This document shows, one piece after another, positions 11,068 to 21,923 of a stretch of 64,000 bases of DNA. Position numbers and translations under genes: made by a program. Numbering within the stretch: position 1 is the first letter of the stretch; every line of letters starts with the position of its first letter. The stretch is from NCBI GenBank assembly GCA_014529385.2, contig CM043966.1:141966211-142030210 (forward strand), written 5' to 3'. The stretch comes from Adiantum capillus-veneris. Lineage: Eukaryota > Streptophyta > Polypodiopsida > Polypodiales > Pteridaceae. Below the pieces are notes generated by a model, which was given only the letters and a program-made list of their open reading frames with translations, was not told where the DNA came from and ran no database searches.

Positions 11068-11556
11068 ATGGCTAAATCGATTCAACTCCTTCTCAACGCA
11101 ATCAACCCTTTGTTGGACCCTGAAGAAAGGACCGTTATCCTCCTTGGTGGGGAGGCTCGCGAGAAGCAGATGCCCTTCTAGGTACACCGTGATCCGCACT
11201 CAAGGGACGCAACCACAGGGCACGTACCTATGGCAAATTTCCTCGGTGAAGTTGTACCCCGGTACTTGGGTGCTCTGCATAGGCGGATGGGGAGATAATG
11301 CTCCCCTTCCTATGTTGTTATTTTGAATCCGATCCCTTTCGGGGGGGAAAGGACGTCTCCCCAAGCGAATCCAGATGAGCTACAAGGGCGCCCAAGTGCC
11401 ATTCTCCCTCGAGGGGGTCAACTTCACCTAAAAGGGGTTGGGAGTGCAAAAGGGAGACACCACCAACGTCAACGGACACCACCTATGAGCTGACGCCCTT
11501 CCAAGCGGGTATGGCGTTTCCTAGGGGAAAACCGTCGGGTTACAAAGGCAGTTTAG
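11068..11556 (+). pseudogene. Unrecognised decayed ORF in GC-richer DNA
   Basis: A frame beginning MAKSIQLLLNAINPLLDPEE can be followed for 162 codons with only three internal stops (TAG, TAA, TGA). Parts look protein-like (VILLGGEAREKQMPF, MANFLGEVVPRYLG, ILNPIPFGGERTSP). Base composition is clearly richer in G and C than the satellite on its left. I do not recognise the family. It could be part of a retroelement, a captured gene or chance. No neighbouring signal settles this. Confidence 0.25.
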
Positions 11557-12208
11557 TGAGGTGAGCGATAAGTTACCTGGAGGAGGCAACTCCAAAGGAA
11601 AGACCGAAACAAGTCCCGCGGTACTTGGGCCTCTAAACAGAGGTACTTGGTCACTCTCACACCCAAATCAAGTTGGCGAAATGGGTCGCTCAAGTGAATA
11701 GTCATGGCCCTAAGAGTGTAGATAATTATGGGCTCTAGTAGTCCAGAGGAAACTAGTGACAAAAGCGTCTGCCTTCGGTCTCTGGGTGCATAGTCCTGGT
11801 CATTCTTCTTGTGCACTTTTTTGGTGTATGAGGAGAGTGGTCGGGCGTGCCATACCTGACTCCGAAAACAAAACAAAAAAAGCCAAAATCCAGTTTTCAA
11901 GCCTGCAGGGATTTCTAGTGGTCATAGCTTGTCCAAACAACATCCAAATTGAAATCCAGACATATATTCATGAAGTACATGATGAGTGTTGTGCTTATAT
12001 GAAATATCACTCTATTTTCAGCATTTAGACATTATAAGCGTATAATGTCTCACAACATCATTCTACACCCAAAATCAATCATCACTATGTGCATTGCACC
12101 CTTAGACTCTAATTAGCCTATTTTTCAATTTAAATGACATTTGGACAGATAAAAACTGAGAAAATGCAGGATTAGCTAACTTACTCATTTGAAGTGTTCG
12201 CGGGATCT

Positions 12209-15200
12209 ATGGAGTCTAGTAAATCACTAGCAAAGAAGAAGAGGATGCCCGTAAAATACATTATTGTGGCCAGTGAACCTTATACACTACTAGAGGAGAC
12301 ACTCAAGCTAGCTAAGGTCTCGGTAGATGAGTCCACATTAGAAAAGGAAGGAGTTGCAGTATATCAGGGCACTTTCAGAGACCCACAAGGCAACATAGTG
12401 GATATCCCAATGAATCCACGGGAGATGTTAGAAATGGCAAACAAAGAAGAAACCCTCCACCAGCTAGAAAGAGTGGACCTCCATAACTTCTACACGGCAT
12501 CACCAGCAGGTGTGGATGTTCAAAGACTCGAGAGTATATGAGTTGGTCAGCTCTATTCAAAAATATGGCAAGGTAGTGATAACAGCTTTGGATGGCCAGA
12601 AGACAGAAAATCTAATCACACCTCAAACCATAGCAGATGCAGTTGGGCTCCACAATAGGGGAAGCTCAGTTCGAGAAAGAAGAGACAAGATAAATGTCTA
12701 CGCACAAAAGAAGTTTAATCAAACATTTGAAGACCTGGGGGACCCAAGGGCTGCAAAGATATGTAAACTCTACAACCAATACTTCCACGTTTGCAGCAAG
12801 AGACCACAGAAATACACAACTCCTTCCCATGCAATAGCAACAACTATAACCTGGGCATTGAAAAATAGCATACCCAAAGAAGTGAACTATGCCCAATACT
12901 TGCATGAGCAAGTGGTTGGCATGGGCATGGAAAAGCCCAGTACATTGGAGGAGGGGAAACCTTGACGAAGATTGCATATGAGGCAATTGGAGCTAGAGGA
13001 CATTGGCCAGAGCCACCAACTAGTGGTTCAAAACGAAACCTGATATCAAAGATGAGCCAGTGAAAGCAACGGCTCCACCAATCACCTGAGAAGAAAGTTG
13101 TAAACCGTGCCTGAAGACAATCTTGTGGAGCCACCAAGGAAGAAAGATAAATCAGCATTGGCCAGGGAATCCAGACCCAAGGAAACGCACAGCCAAAAAG
13201 CTGCTTGGATTGAGAGGCCGATAGAATAGTTCGGAGCAGAAAGAGCATTAAAAGGAGATTTTGAAGAATGTTGGGTGCCAAACCCGGCCAAAGTTGGAGG
13301 AAGCTCCTCTAAACCACTAGAGGACCAGTTTGACCATTACATCCGGGCCTATGAAGAGATGGAAAGAGTAATCGATCAGCAAAACTTACAGCCTTTTACT
13401 AACGATGGAAGAAGTGCAAAACATCAAAAAGAAGTTGAAGGAAATGTTGGAAAGGGTGAAGAAGGATCAAGAGAAAGAGAAAACGTAAGATGAAACACCA
13501 CCTTCACCACCAAGTTCTCCCACACCTCCTCCGAGTCCAAAACCATCTACACCCGAACCCCAATCATCACCAAAAGCAACAGAAGAGGCCACATCCGCAC
13601 ATGAGGATCGGGAAAAAGATGAAAGCAACACTTTTGAAGATCTCATACAAGCGGGATATACAATGGCAGAGGCTTCGACAGTGGTTTACGGAACTCCTAA
13701 CCCACCATGGGCTTCAAAGGAAGAAAGAGAGAGGCAATAGCTCCCCAAGGACAAGGAAAGAGATGATGAATCTGAAAAGAGGAAGGTAGACCAAGAGTCT
13801 CAAAAAATAGCTCCAAAAAAATACTCACCATATCCCGGAGTTCCAGGGATGGTTCAAGTCCCTCCAGTGCCTCAATGGAGACCTTTGGCTAACCCATACC
13901 AAGCACCACCTATAGGAGTGATGATCAGTATGGGTTATCAGGTTCCATTGGCTTGCCAGATAAATAGAATAACAGCTAGAAACCTGGTAGCAGCAAATGA
14001 AGATGACATAAGAGCCACCTATCAAATATTGGACAGAGTCAGGATGTAGTCTCTTACCATTGGTGAAGACTAAGGGCTACACCCAGGGCGGTACGGGCAA
14101 GTGCAGGGGCAGATGCCCAAATTATACAAGCCTTGGAAGCACAAATCACCACCCTGCAGTAGGAATTGTGGCTAGAGCAAAGACAACGAATGCATAGGGC
14201 AAAAGGATGTCTAACTACCGAAGAAAGAATGAGAGCTGAACACCAAGCTCTCCAGAAAGAACATGAAGAACTTCAAAAGAATCTGGAAACACTGCAAGAA
14301 GAAATGGTTGACATGGCAAAGGAAGCTACTTAGTGAGACACATTTGCGCAAAGACAGATCATGGACTTGCAAAAGGAAATAGCATATTTAAGGACACATG
14401 AATCAGAACCAGGGCACAGTGAGACGGAGACAAATGCTAGAGATGAGCCCATGGAAATTCTTGAGGGTGCTGAAGATATACAGCACCAAGAAAAACAGGA
14501 GGAGACAGTGGTAGAGCAAACACAACCACTCACCGAAAAGGAGGAGACACGCCTCCAACTTCTAATAGAAAAGACCACAGCGAAAGACCACAAGGTAGCC
14601 TTGGAAGGGAATCAAGAATGCTCCATTATGTAGGAGTCCAAGGGTTGGCCGCAAATGTACTTAGGGAGGAATGGATGCAACCCGCACTCCCATATCCTCT
14701 CCTAAAGTATGAGGTGATAATAATAAGGAAAAGAATCGAAGCAGAAGCCATAGAGCCGATCTATGAAGGAGATGTCAAGAATACAGAGGCTACAGGTAAA
14801 GTGGTGGACTCTCAACCAAGATGGAGAAAAGCCTGGCTCCTAAAGTACCCAAGATTTTTGAAATACTTGGTGGAGGCTCCAAAGATCATCAGAGATGACC
14901 TCTTATTTTTCCTAGTCCCTCGTGTCCGCACTTGGGAAAATCATTTCAGAATTAGAAAGGCTCATCCAAACTGGCTTAACTACCCATCTATGCCTGCACC
15001 CACGGAAGGAGAGAGAATATGTGTCTCTTATATGGTGAAAACCATGAAAGGCATCTTTAAGATCTTCACAGGCTCTCCAGACTTGACGTGCGTCATGATC
15101 AGGAAAATTTGCAAAACTTTGTTGGCTTGCATTGAAGTGTTCGCGCCTTCCAAAGCCACGGATTCTACACTCCTATCAACAGGCAACATTGTCACTCCAA

Positions 15201-15351
15201 TGACATATGATCTGTCAAAACAACCATCTCCAGAGGTTTTATATTTACTGTATCAGAGAATCATGTTTCTGCCCATCTATCACATGCAAGCTTTTGAAGA
15301 AGCTTTCTACATGGGGTTCTTTACATACGATAGCAAGATATTTGGCCCAAC
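12209..15351 (+). pseudogene. Unrecognised coiled-coil retroelement ORF, copy 1 (proximal part)
   Basis: This is a long decayed plus-strand ORF starting at ATG 12209 (MESSKSLAKKKRMPVKY). Order: an N-terminal basic segment, a folded-looking domain (YELVSSIQKYGKVV, LITPQTIADAVGLHN, FEDLGDPRAAKICKLYNQYF), a Pro/Ser-rich linker near 13500-13600, a Gln-rich segment near 13850-14050, a Glu/Lys/Gln coiled coil at 14220-14620, and a C-terminal domain (WRKAWLLKYPRFLKYL, HPNWLNYPSMP, FEEAFYMGFF). Frame changes occur near 12520, 12965, 13490 and 14050-14360. It is interrupted at 15351 by a 4-kb transposon and resumes at 19393. A second copy lies at 24361-27089. It sits just upstream of a polypurine tract and LTR, so I infer it is the protein of a non-autonomous LTR element. 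It shows no protease, RT or integrase motif. A gag-like or plant-mobile-domain origin is possible but unproven. Confidence 0.6.
15344..15351. repeat. Target-site duplication, left copy (8 bp)
   Basis: The sequence ggcccaac here is repeated exactly at 19385-19392, on the far side of the inserted element. Eight bases is the hAT-superfamily duplication length. Confidence 0.75.
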
Positions 15352-15602
15352 CAAGGGTTTAATATTTACGTAATTACAACAAATTTTGTGTGATCACAAG
15401 GTCTTATTGACACATATACATGATTACACTAAACATGATCACAAAGAATCCGGTTAAGGGCGACCTGCAACCCACTAAATTCCCGCTGAGATTTTTCATT
15501 TTCCTGCGGGGCTGGCGAGAATACTAAAATGCCCAACGGGCTCGCAAAATTATATATATGCGGGCCCGATTAGGCCCACTGGGTGTTATTTCTTTCTTTC
15601 AT

Positions 15603-15604
<2 letters not shown>

Positions 15605-15684
<80 letters not shown>

Positions 15685-15685
15685 C
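15605..15685. repeat. Compound microsatellite (TG)n(GA)n
   Basis: About 52 bases of TG dinucleotide run directly into about 28 bases of GA. The same TG-then-GA compound order recurs at 18303-18442 within the same transposon. Confidence 0.97.
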
Positions 15686-15845
15686 TCATCGACCACCTTT
15701 GCAAGTACGTCGAGAGGAGAGAGGAGAGGGAGAGAGGGGGTCTTGTGGGAGCGTGCTCTGCGTGGCAGTGCACGACAGTAGCGGAGTACCTAACCACACG
15801 ATCCGGGTATGTGTTGTGTGTGTATGCATTGTGTGGTAGTGTGCC

Positions 15846-16300
15846 CATTAGGCAAAATTTGGACTCACAAAGGGGCCCTTTAAGGAGTTTGACTTTACCT
15901 CTCTCTACCAAAATGGGCGCATGGATAAATTTTTGCAAACAAACTCCAAAGTTGGCCGAGGTTTGACACTTAGAATGTCCTCTTCAAGCTCTATCTACTG
16001 ATATATAGCACGCCACGAGAGTCCTCATATTTTAGAAGTTTTTTTTTTTTTTATTCACCTATGATGTGACAACTCTGTCGGAATCTAAGTGAATCCAAAA
16101 AAAGAATCTTCTAAAATATGAGGAATCTCATGGCGTGCTATATATCAGTAGATAGAGCTTGAAGAGGACATTCTAACTGTCAAACCTCTGCCAACTTTGG
16201 ATTTTGTTTGCAAAAATTTATCCATGCCCCCGTTTTGGTAGAGAGAGGTAAAGTCAAACTCCTTAAAGGGCCCCTTTGTGAGTCCAAATTTTGCCTAATG
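15846..16300. repeat. Fold-back inverted repeat with arms of about 195 bp
   Basis: The left arm at 15846-16040 (cattaggcaaaatttgg ... tatttta gaag) is repeated in inverted orientation at 16108-16300 (cttctaaaatatgag ... ccaaattttgcctaatg) with few mismatches. The 67-base spacer is itself partly complementary (a T-run and attcac against gtgaat and an A-run). Transcripts through it could form a long hairpin. It may be a MITE or fold-back element nested in the hAT-like element. No coding content. Confidence 0.92.
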
Positions 16301-16394
16301 CTTTTGTTGTATTTCACAGCAGTGTGATAAGATACCTTACCACACAATGGGAGTGTGTGTGTAAGTTGTTCTATGGAATAGTGCTTATCACGGG

Positions 16395-16800
16395 GGCATC
16401 ACCTTGGTGACGCGGGGAAGATGGTGTCCTTGTGGTAAGTATTGGCTTACTGTCTGGGTACTACGTTGGTAACGCCGTGAATCTAGTATTCTTATGGTAA
16501 GTCAACTTCCCTTCCCCTTACCCAAAAAACGTAGGGGCATCGGTCGGTAACGCGGCTATATGATGTTCGTATGCAAGCCATTATTTCTCCTTAGATTCAT
16601 GCGGCACTCGATCGATAATGCGGCTAATAGAGTGTCGTTTGTTAGAAGCATCTATTTTTGCATAAATGTGGCATCCAGGTTGTTAACCCGGTCGTACAAA
16701 CTTCATATAGTTTGTATGTGCATGTGCAATTAATTTTTTAAGTATTAAGAATATGAAATCCTTGGTCGGTAACGCGGATGTGAAGAGTATTTCATATACA
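16395..16800. repeat. Degenerate short tandem repeats with a GGTAACGCGG core
   Basis: Six variants of the core word (ggtgacgcgg, ggtaacgccg, ggtaacgcgg, gataatgcgg, gttaacccgg, ggtaacgcgg) recur roughly every 63-85 bases, each preceded by a ggcatc- or ggtact-like word and followed by a gtatt/atatg-type stretch. Units are too diverged for exact phasing. Confidence 0.6.
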
Positions 16801-16894
16801 AATGTAGGAATTGTTTGATTTTGTTTTTTTTTACTGTCCATATGAAATTATATACTAGCTAATCATATTCAAAAAATACTTTATTCATCAATCA

Positions 16895-17165
16895 TCGTTA
16901 TTTTAAATGCTCCATTTATATAAATTATATGCAAAAAAGTATTTGCACACAAACTGCATGTTAAATATTCTTTTTTATCTTTTTAAAGGACCTCAAGCAT
17001 TATCGCTATTTTTAATGCTTCGTTTACACAAATTCTCTATAAAGAAGAATTTGCACACAATTTGCATGTTAAATATTCTTTTGTATCTTTTTAAAGAGTA
17101 TCAATTATCATCGCTTTTTTTATTGTTGCTACATTTACATAAATTCTATGTAAAAAAGTGTGTGA
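16895..17165. repeat. About 108-bp tandem repeat, 2.5 units
   Basis: The phrase gcatgttaaatattctttt occurs at 16956 and 17064 (period 108), and the flanking caaattctatgtaaaaaag-like text occurs three times. The array is AT-rich and non-coding, inside the hAT-like element. Confidence 0.8.
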
Positions 17166-18302
17166 AGAGGATTTGCTAATTATACTTCCAATGTTTTACA
17201 TGTTTCTAAAGTCTTTAAGTCGGTGTGTGACAAAATTTACATTGCCACTCTATATATCGGCCGCGTATGTTGTGAGTATAATCCCACTCTTTACCATGAG
17301 TTTTTTTTTCTTTGGCTTCTTCGTACCACTTGTGCCCACATTTTGTTCCACTGCTTTTAAATTAAAACTGAAGACAAAAGAACTAGATGTTCAGTTTTTG
17401 AAACATTTTTTCTTATTCTATATATATATCAAAATTTAAAAACCATTCAATATGAAAGTAACCATGATGCACAATATGAGATTTTCGATGCACGCTGGTC
17501 AATCTACATATCGATCACCTATATTGTGAGCAAACATACAATCTATGCATGGCACAATAAGTACAACAATGCTATGAATCTCTCAATGCAATTATTGTTA
17601 TAATGATTATTTATATGTCCACTTTGATTTACAAACAATAAGACACATCTAATTTCAATTGCTACAAGAACAAACAAAAGCAAATAAAATATATGATTGG
17701 TCATTTCATGCACTAATAATCTATCATAATACATAATGCACTCTCTGTATAAACCAATGCATGAACTAACACAAATAAATCTTCAATGTATATACTCGTT
17801 ATACTGTCTACTTGTGCCTCTTTAAAAAAATTCATTAATTGAGAAGATTCCTTCCTCACTTCTACCTGCGTCTCCTCCATCCTCATTTTCCTTTGCCTCC
17901 TCCATCCTCATTTTCCCCTCATCAGCACCCTTCCCTTCCCCTGTAAACACATCAAGCAATGCCACTATCTAAGGGGGAGAGAGAGAGAGAGAGAGAGAGA
18001 TCTTCCTTGGTTGGGGCTTAGGAGTGCTAAATGGTTGCATTTTTGGTGCCTTCCCATGGACCTTTTCTAGAGCTCCCTACATGCAAAACCACCTACTACA
18101 CCTTGTTATCAACCCATGGCCCCCACATTCAGAGCCGCACTCTTTGTGTCTCTCTCCACATCTTCCAATCCTCTATTTCCAGCAAAGGCATTGTTGGTTT
18201 GCAGCTACAAAAGCCCCACCTTTGCACTCCCTCCCCCACCCCCCCCCACCCACGACACCTATGCCCTGCTTCGTGTCAACGCTCCCAGTTGCGGGATGCA
18301 CG
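17166..18302. other. Interior of the hAT-like element, no gene
   Basis: This is AT-rich, non-coding sequence with a short (GA)10 run at about 17980-18001 and a C-rich patch near 18230-18255. I see no conserved protein in any frame. Confidence 0.5.
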
Positions 18303-18305
18303 TGC

Positions 18306-18399
<94 letters not shown>

Positions 18400-18403
18400 G
18401 TGC

Positions 18404-18442
<39 letters not shown>
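18303..18442. repeat. Compound microsatellite (TG)n(GA)n, long
   Basis: About 117 bases of TG, with a few CG interruptions near the ends, are followed by about 22 bases of GA. Apparent Thr-His or Cys-Val ORFs over this stretch are repeat artefacts. Confidence 0.97.
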
Positions 18443-19384
18443 TAGCATGAGTCTTTCATCCAAACAAACAGTCCCACAATGCCGCATGAATGAGTTAGTA
18501 GCGCCACTGCTTTAACCTTTTATTTTTGAAGACAGCATCTGCTCGATTCTCCTCTTACTTTCTTTTATGAAAATCGTGACCCCTACTCACTCAATTGAGG
18601 ACTAGTTGCACCCAGTGAAGGATTGTAGCCTCCCCATGCAACCAATTTAATATATAAAAGCTATTTTAACCCAAGTAAGGATTATAGCTCTTATATTGTG
18701 GAGTGACAAGTGTAAATCAACTCAAATCTATGATGGTGAAAAATGAAAGACTTCAAGGATCTTTATATGCCCAGTACACTAGTACAGGACATCCAACCCT
18801 TGACTATCGACTCATCATTTACATATGCTTATCTTATAAAACCAATTACAGCCCTCATTTGGACCAATGGCTTCTTCACAATGAGCATGACTATCCAAGT
18901 TTTTAGTTTTTTTGGTTTCGTACCTTTAAGTCGGTCAACGAATTAAAAATTTTTAGAAGTGGTTACCAAATTAAGAGTCACGTTCAGCCTAAAAAAAGGA
19001 CCTGTGACTCTGTAACCTTAGGTCAATTCAGAAGGAGATGACTATACCCAGCACTCGGATACACTCCCCAAGGATTTTCCTAGCTAAAAGACCACGGTTA
19101 GCACACTGATTGCTATATGTAATTACTCCCACCGGGCTTTTTCATTTTCTCGACAGGCTCGTTGAGTATATGCAGAAGCCCGGCGGGCCCGCCAAGAAAA
19201 TGAACAAGCTCGGCGGGACCCGCCAAGAAAAATAAAAACCTCGGAGGGCTAACCGGCTCTATGGGTTTTTGCAGGTCATAATCAAAGTCACGTTAACAAT
19301 TAACGTGATCACGTGATTTTATTGTGTAAATACTAGAGTTATTGACGTAATCACACGATCGTGATCACGTTAATGAAATCCGTG

Positions 19385-19392
19385 GGCCCAAC
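19385..19392. repeat. Target-site duplication, right copy (8 bp)
   Basis: An exact repeat of ggcccaac from 15344-15351. Confidence 0.75.
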
Positions 19393-19522
19393 AGTCACTT
19401 TGGGGAATATCAGGTACAAATCGTACCTAAAGCTATTAAAACCACCAGGCTTCCATTGACAGTAGAACAGTTCTCACTAAAGAAAAAGAGCAATACCATT
19501 CATGTCAGGGACGACATGGACG
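19393..19522 (+). pseudogene. Coiled-coil retroelement ORF, copy 1 (distal end)
   Basis: Directly after the transposon the frame reads SHFGEYQVQIVPKAIKTT. This aligns with NFGIYHLVTLHIKAL at the matching point of copy 2 (26840-26890), allowing a one-base shift at the junction. The frame then runs on (LPLTVEQFSLKKKSNTIHV) to the polypurine tract. This confirms that the 4-kb element split a once-continuous ORF. Confidence 0.55.
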
Positions 19523-19535
19523 TAGAAGGGGGGAG
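19523..19535 (+). promoter_or_regulatory. Polypurine tract
   Basis: Purine-rich gtagaaggggggag lies immediately before TGTTGAC, the start of the LTR-like repeat. The same arrangement is seen at 27090-27102. Confidence 0.7.
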
Positions 19536-19738
19536 TGTTGACGGCGGAATACAAAAGAAGTTCCCCAATAGATTGTACCATTATTTTTTGAAGCGGAATG
19601 ATACGTTTTGTAATATTTGAGTAGCCATTAGACTTTGTGGGAATGAGCCTCTATGGAGGAATGTATATAGTCAATTTTTGTAACCCTAAATCCAACTTTT
19701 GAATTAATCAAATCTAGTTATCATTGTGCATGGTGTCT

Positions 19739-19822
<84 letters not shown>

Positions 19823-20404
19823 TTTCTTCTCTTCCCTACGCGCGCTACAGAAGGTCAATTTCTAAAGCCACACCACCATTGTGTTAGCAAAGGCGAGGGC
19901 TTCCATTCAACACCAAGAGTGTGTGATTCCGACTACGACGCGAAGTGAGCTCCTACGAGCTTCCGGATGAGTTTTCTTGCAAATCAGGTGTCCGTTTGGT
20001 GAGTTCTTTGCACCTATGGGTTCACGGTGAGTAGGACTACACATTAGGATCATATGCCATGAAAAATGATAACCTTTATTTTGCTGCATGTCTTTATATG
20101 CGATCGTTCACAAGAGGTAGTTGGAGGTTGGTTATCAAGTCACAGTCCATAGGGTATTAATCTCATGATAAGGAGAGTATATTTGGTGAGTTTCATGACA
20201 TTTCAAATGCATTTGACTGAGATTCGGATATCATTAGCATCATAGGTTGGATTACTTTCACTAGTGCATAAGAACGCTTGGATTTGATTTCCTTGATTAG
20301 AGATTGTCTTAAAAGGTCGAGAAGTAGTTTCACACCCATCTTCTTGTTTCCATGCACCTACAGGTTAAGCTTCACCCTCGGCTGACATAGAGTTGTTGGT
20401 TCTG
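19536..20404 (+). repeat. LTR (or LTR part) of copy 1 element
   Basis: The repeat starts TGTTGACGGCGG right after the polypurine tract. It is homologous over its whole length to the minus-strand segment 45223 down to 44411: TGTTGACGACAAA start, gaagcggaatga, cccaacttttgaattaatca, a GA run, gtgatttcttctcttccctac, acaggttaagcttc, ending at ggttctg. A GA run occupies 19741-19820. Similarity ends exactly at 20404, where integrase coding sequence begins, so the true 3' end of the LTR may be deleted or recombined. Confidence 0.7.
19741..19820. repeat. Microsatellite (GA)40 in an LTR
   Basis: An uninterrupted GA dinucleotide run of about 80 bases. The homologous position in the inverted LTR relative (44998-45018) holds only about 10 repeats. 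Confidence 0.97.
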
Positions 20405-20820
20405 ATTTTGCTATGCTACCCACCAACAAACTATCTCACAAATTAGACCAACTAATCCAATGTGATGAGACCACACTTCTAGTCATTGTAGCTATGTATG
20501 TGCACAAATGATAGTTGAAACAGTTCCATGACCAACATGTCCAAAAAAAAAAAAAAATTGAAAAGGGTGACTATGTGTTAGTCTATACCCTTAAGCAGCA
20601 TTCCAAGAAACTTAAAAAGCGGGGTAATGGCCCCTTTCTGGTCAATGACATATCGCCAAGTGGAGCCGTCCAACTCACAACATTAGAGGGGGAAGTGATG
20701 TCTCAATGGATAAATGGGTGCAAGTTGAAAAAGTATCACCAACCTCTCATAATAGACATGCTGGAAAGGTTACATCTAGCTAAGGAGCAACAGAAGAGAG
20801 TTCAAGCAATTAAAGATTAG
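20405..20820 (+). pseudogene. Ty3/gypsy integrase C-terminal region
   Basis: One frame reads from 20405: LPTNKLSHKLDQL, DETTLLVIVAMYVHK, FHDQHVQKKKKIEKGDYVLV, LKKRGNGPFLVNDISPSGAV, QWINGCKLKKYHQPL and MLERLHLAKEQQ. This is the C-terminal DNA-binding part of gypsy integrase (GD-V/L-VY and GPF/Y-V motifs). Two adjacent stops near 20507-20512 and a TAG at 20818-20820 break it. The catalytic core is absent, lost at the junction with the LTR at 20404. The frame continues into a retropepsin-like domain. Confidence 0.82.
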
Positions 20821-21282
20821 ACACAGGAGGAAGCAAAATTACAAAGTTTGAAGAGAAATAATAAACAATAACCACCACCTCCTATCATAGTAGTTCAAGT
20901 CGAACAACCTTGCCTTGGTGGAATGGATGTTCGGATCAATGTTAGGCTAGTTGATGGCATGACGGAAAGAGCGTTTGTGGATATTGGAGCACGCATCAAT
21001 GCTATGCAATATTTGACATACCTCAAACTATTTGAATCCATGATTGAAACAACCAAGATTGAACTAAAAGCGGCCAACAGGGAAACAATGGTTAGTTTGG
21101 GACAAGCCAGTGTCTCGATTAACATTGATGGAAACCAATTCCCACATAGGTTCCAGATTATGGCTGATATAGATCTCGATGAGCTCATCATCTTGGGACG
21201 TGCATCTAGGATGACTAAACTAATTCAAGTGACGATAAAACAAGCAAGAATAACTTGCTTCTACAACAAATATTGTCAATAA
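20821..21282 (+). pseudogene. Retropepsin-like domain downstream of integrase, same frame
   Basis: In the same reading frame as the integrase C-terminus, after a short linker with a proline run, the text reads VRINVRLVDGMTERAFVDIG, ARINAMQYLTYLKLF, VSLGQASVSINIDGN, FPHRFQIMADIDLDELI and ILGRASRMTKLI. This has the layout of a retropepsin: a first-strand region, the D-x-G active-site loop (here VDIG, where VDTG or VDSG is expected), psi-loop material, and a hydrophobic-ILGR motif. A protease normally precedes RT in gypsy elements. A duplicated or relocated protease, or a join of two elements, are the alternatives. Asp is retained but Thr/Ser is replaced by Ile. Confidence 0.65.
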
Positions 21283-21923
21283 ATGCCAAGACGAGTACAT
21301 AAAGTTTGGATTTGAAAATCAGTTTTAGAATCAAAACCAAAATAGATATGGATTCCAAAAACAATGTTGGCTAAACAGTCTTTCAACACAAAGTACGACA
21401 AATTTCCCAGTGTGATAGAGCCAACACAGCTCCAAATTATCGCCAGAAGCACTTTGATCAACGAATCAACACTATAGGTGGACCGGAAGATTAAAAATGG
21501 CTTCCAAAAAACAATAAATTCACAAGCAAAAGAGGTCCAAGATTGTCACATAAACATGGAGACCAAAAATACACAAACCATGCTGCAATATCCAAAATTA
21601 GAACTCAAGTGGATCCCTAAAGTCCGACCAACTCAAAGAGTGGAGACCATGCCCATACAAAAACACCCAAATAGGACAACCATTTTGGAACAGCAACTCA
21701 CCTTCAACTACTATTGTTCGAACAATGTAAGAAGCAAGAAACCTTGCCGCAAAAGGCATTGAACAATTGGTTCAGAACCCATATCTAGCACAACATGTTT
21801 CCCATTGCATCTCTTCTTTAAGCATGATAGGGCCACATTACACAGGCAACATAGACACGTTGTTGTCACACATGCACTCCGACAAACCTTCGTTCGGGAT
21901 GACTCAAAATGGGAAGGGGGGAG
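21283..21923 (+). other. Decayed 3' region of the same element, ending in a polypurine tract
   Basis: No recognised domain. Short open stretches in several frames (for example KLELKWIPKVRPTQRVETMP) suggest decayed coding. At 21911-21923 gggaaggggggag forms a candidate polypurine tract, like those at 19523 and 27090, which would place the LTR just after it. Confidence 0.4.

Larger units (their letters stand above)
15352..19384. mobile_element. Non-autonomous hAT-like DNA transposon, about 4.03 kb
   Basis: The element is bounded by an exact 8-bp duplication (ggcccaac). Its ends are short imperfect inverted repeats: caagggtttaat at the left against cacggatttcat at the right, 9 of 12 matching. 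Subterminal DNA at both ends is rich in GGCGGG/CCCGCC words, including the perfect palindrome GGCGGGCCCGCC at 19182-19193, and tgacctgcaa/cgacctgcaa occurs inverted near both ends. Such GC-rich subterminal repeats are common in plant hAT elements. No transposase frame is present inside; the interior holds microsatellites, a fold-back structure and tandem repeats. The insertion splits the coiled-coil ORF. Confidence 0.7.

Noticed and set aside
11068-11556. Organelle-derived DNA
   Set aside because: The higher GC suggested it, but I could not recognise any plastid or mitochondrial gene in six frames.
18024-18515. ORFs of 100-160 codons with Cys-Val or Thr-His repeats
   Set aside because: They read through the TG/GA compound microsatellite; no conserved sequence lies on either side.
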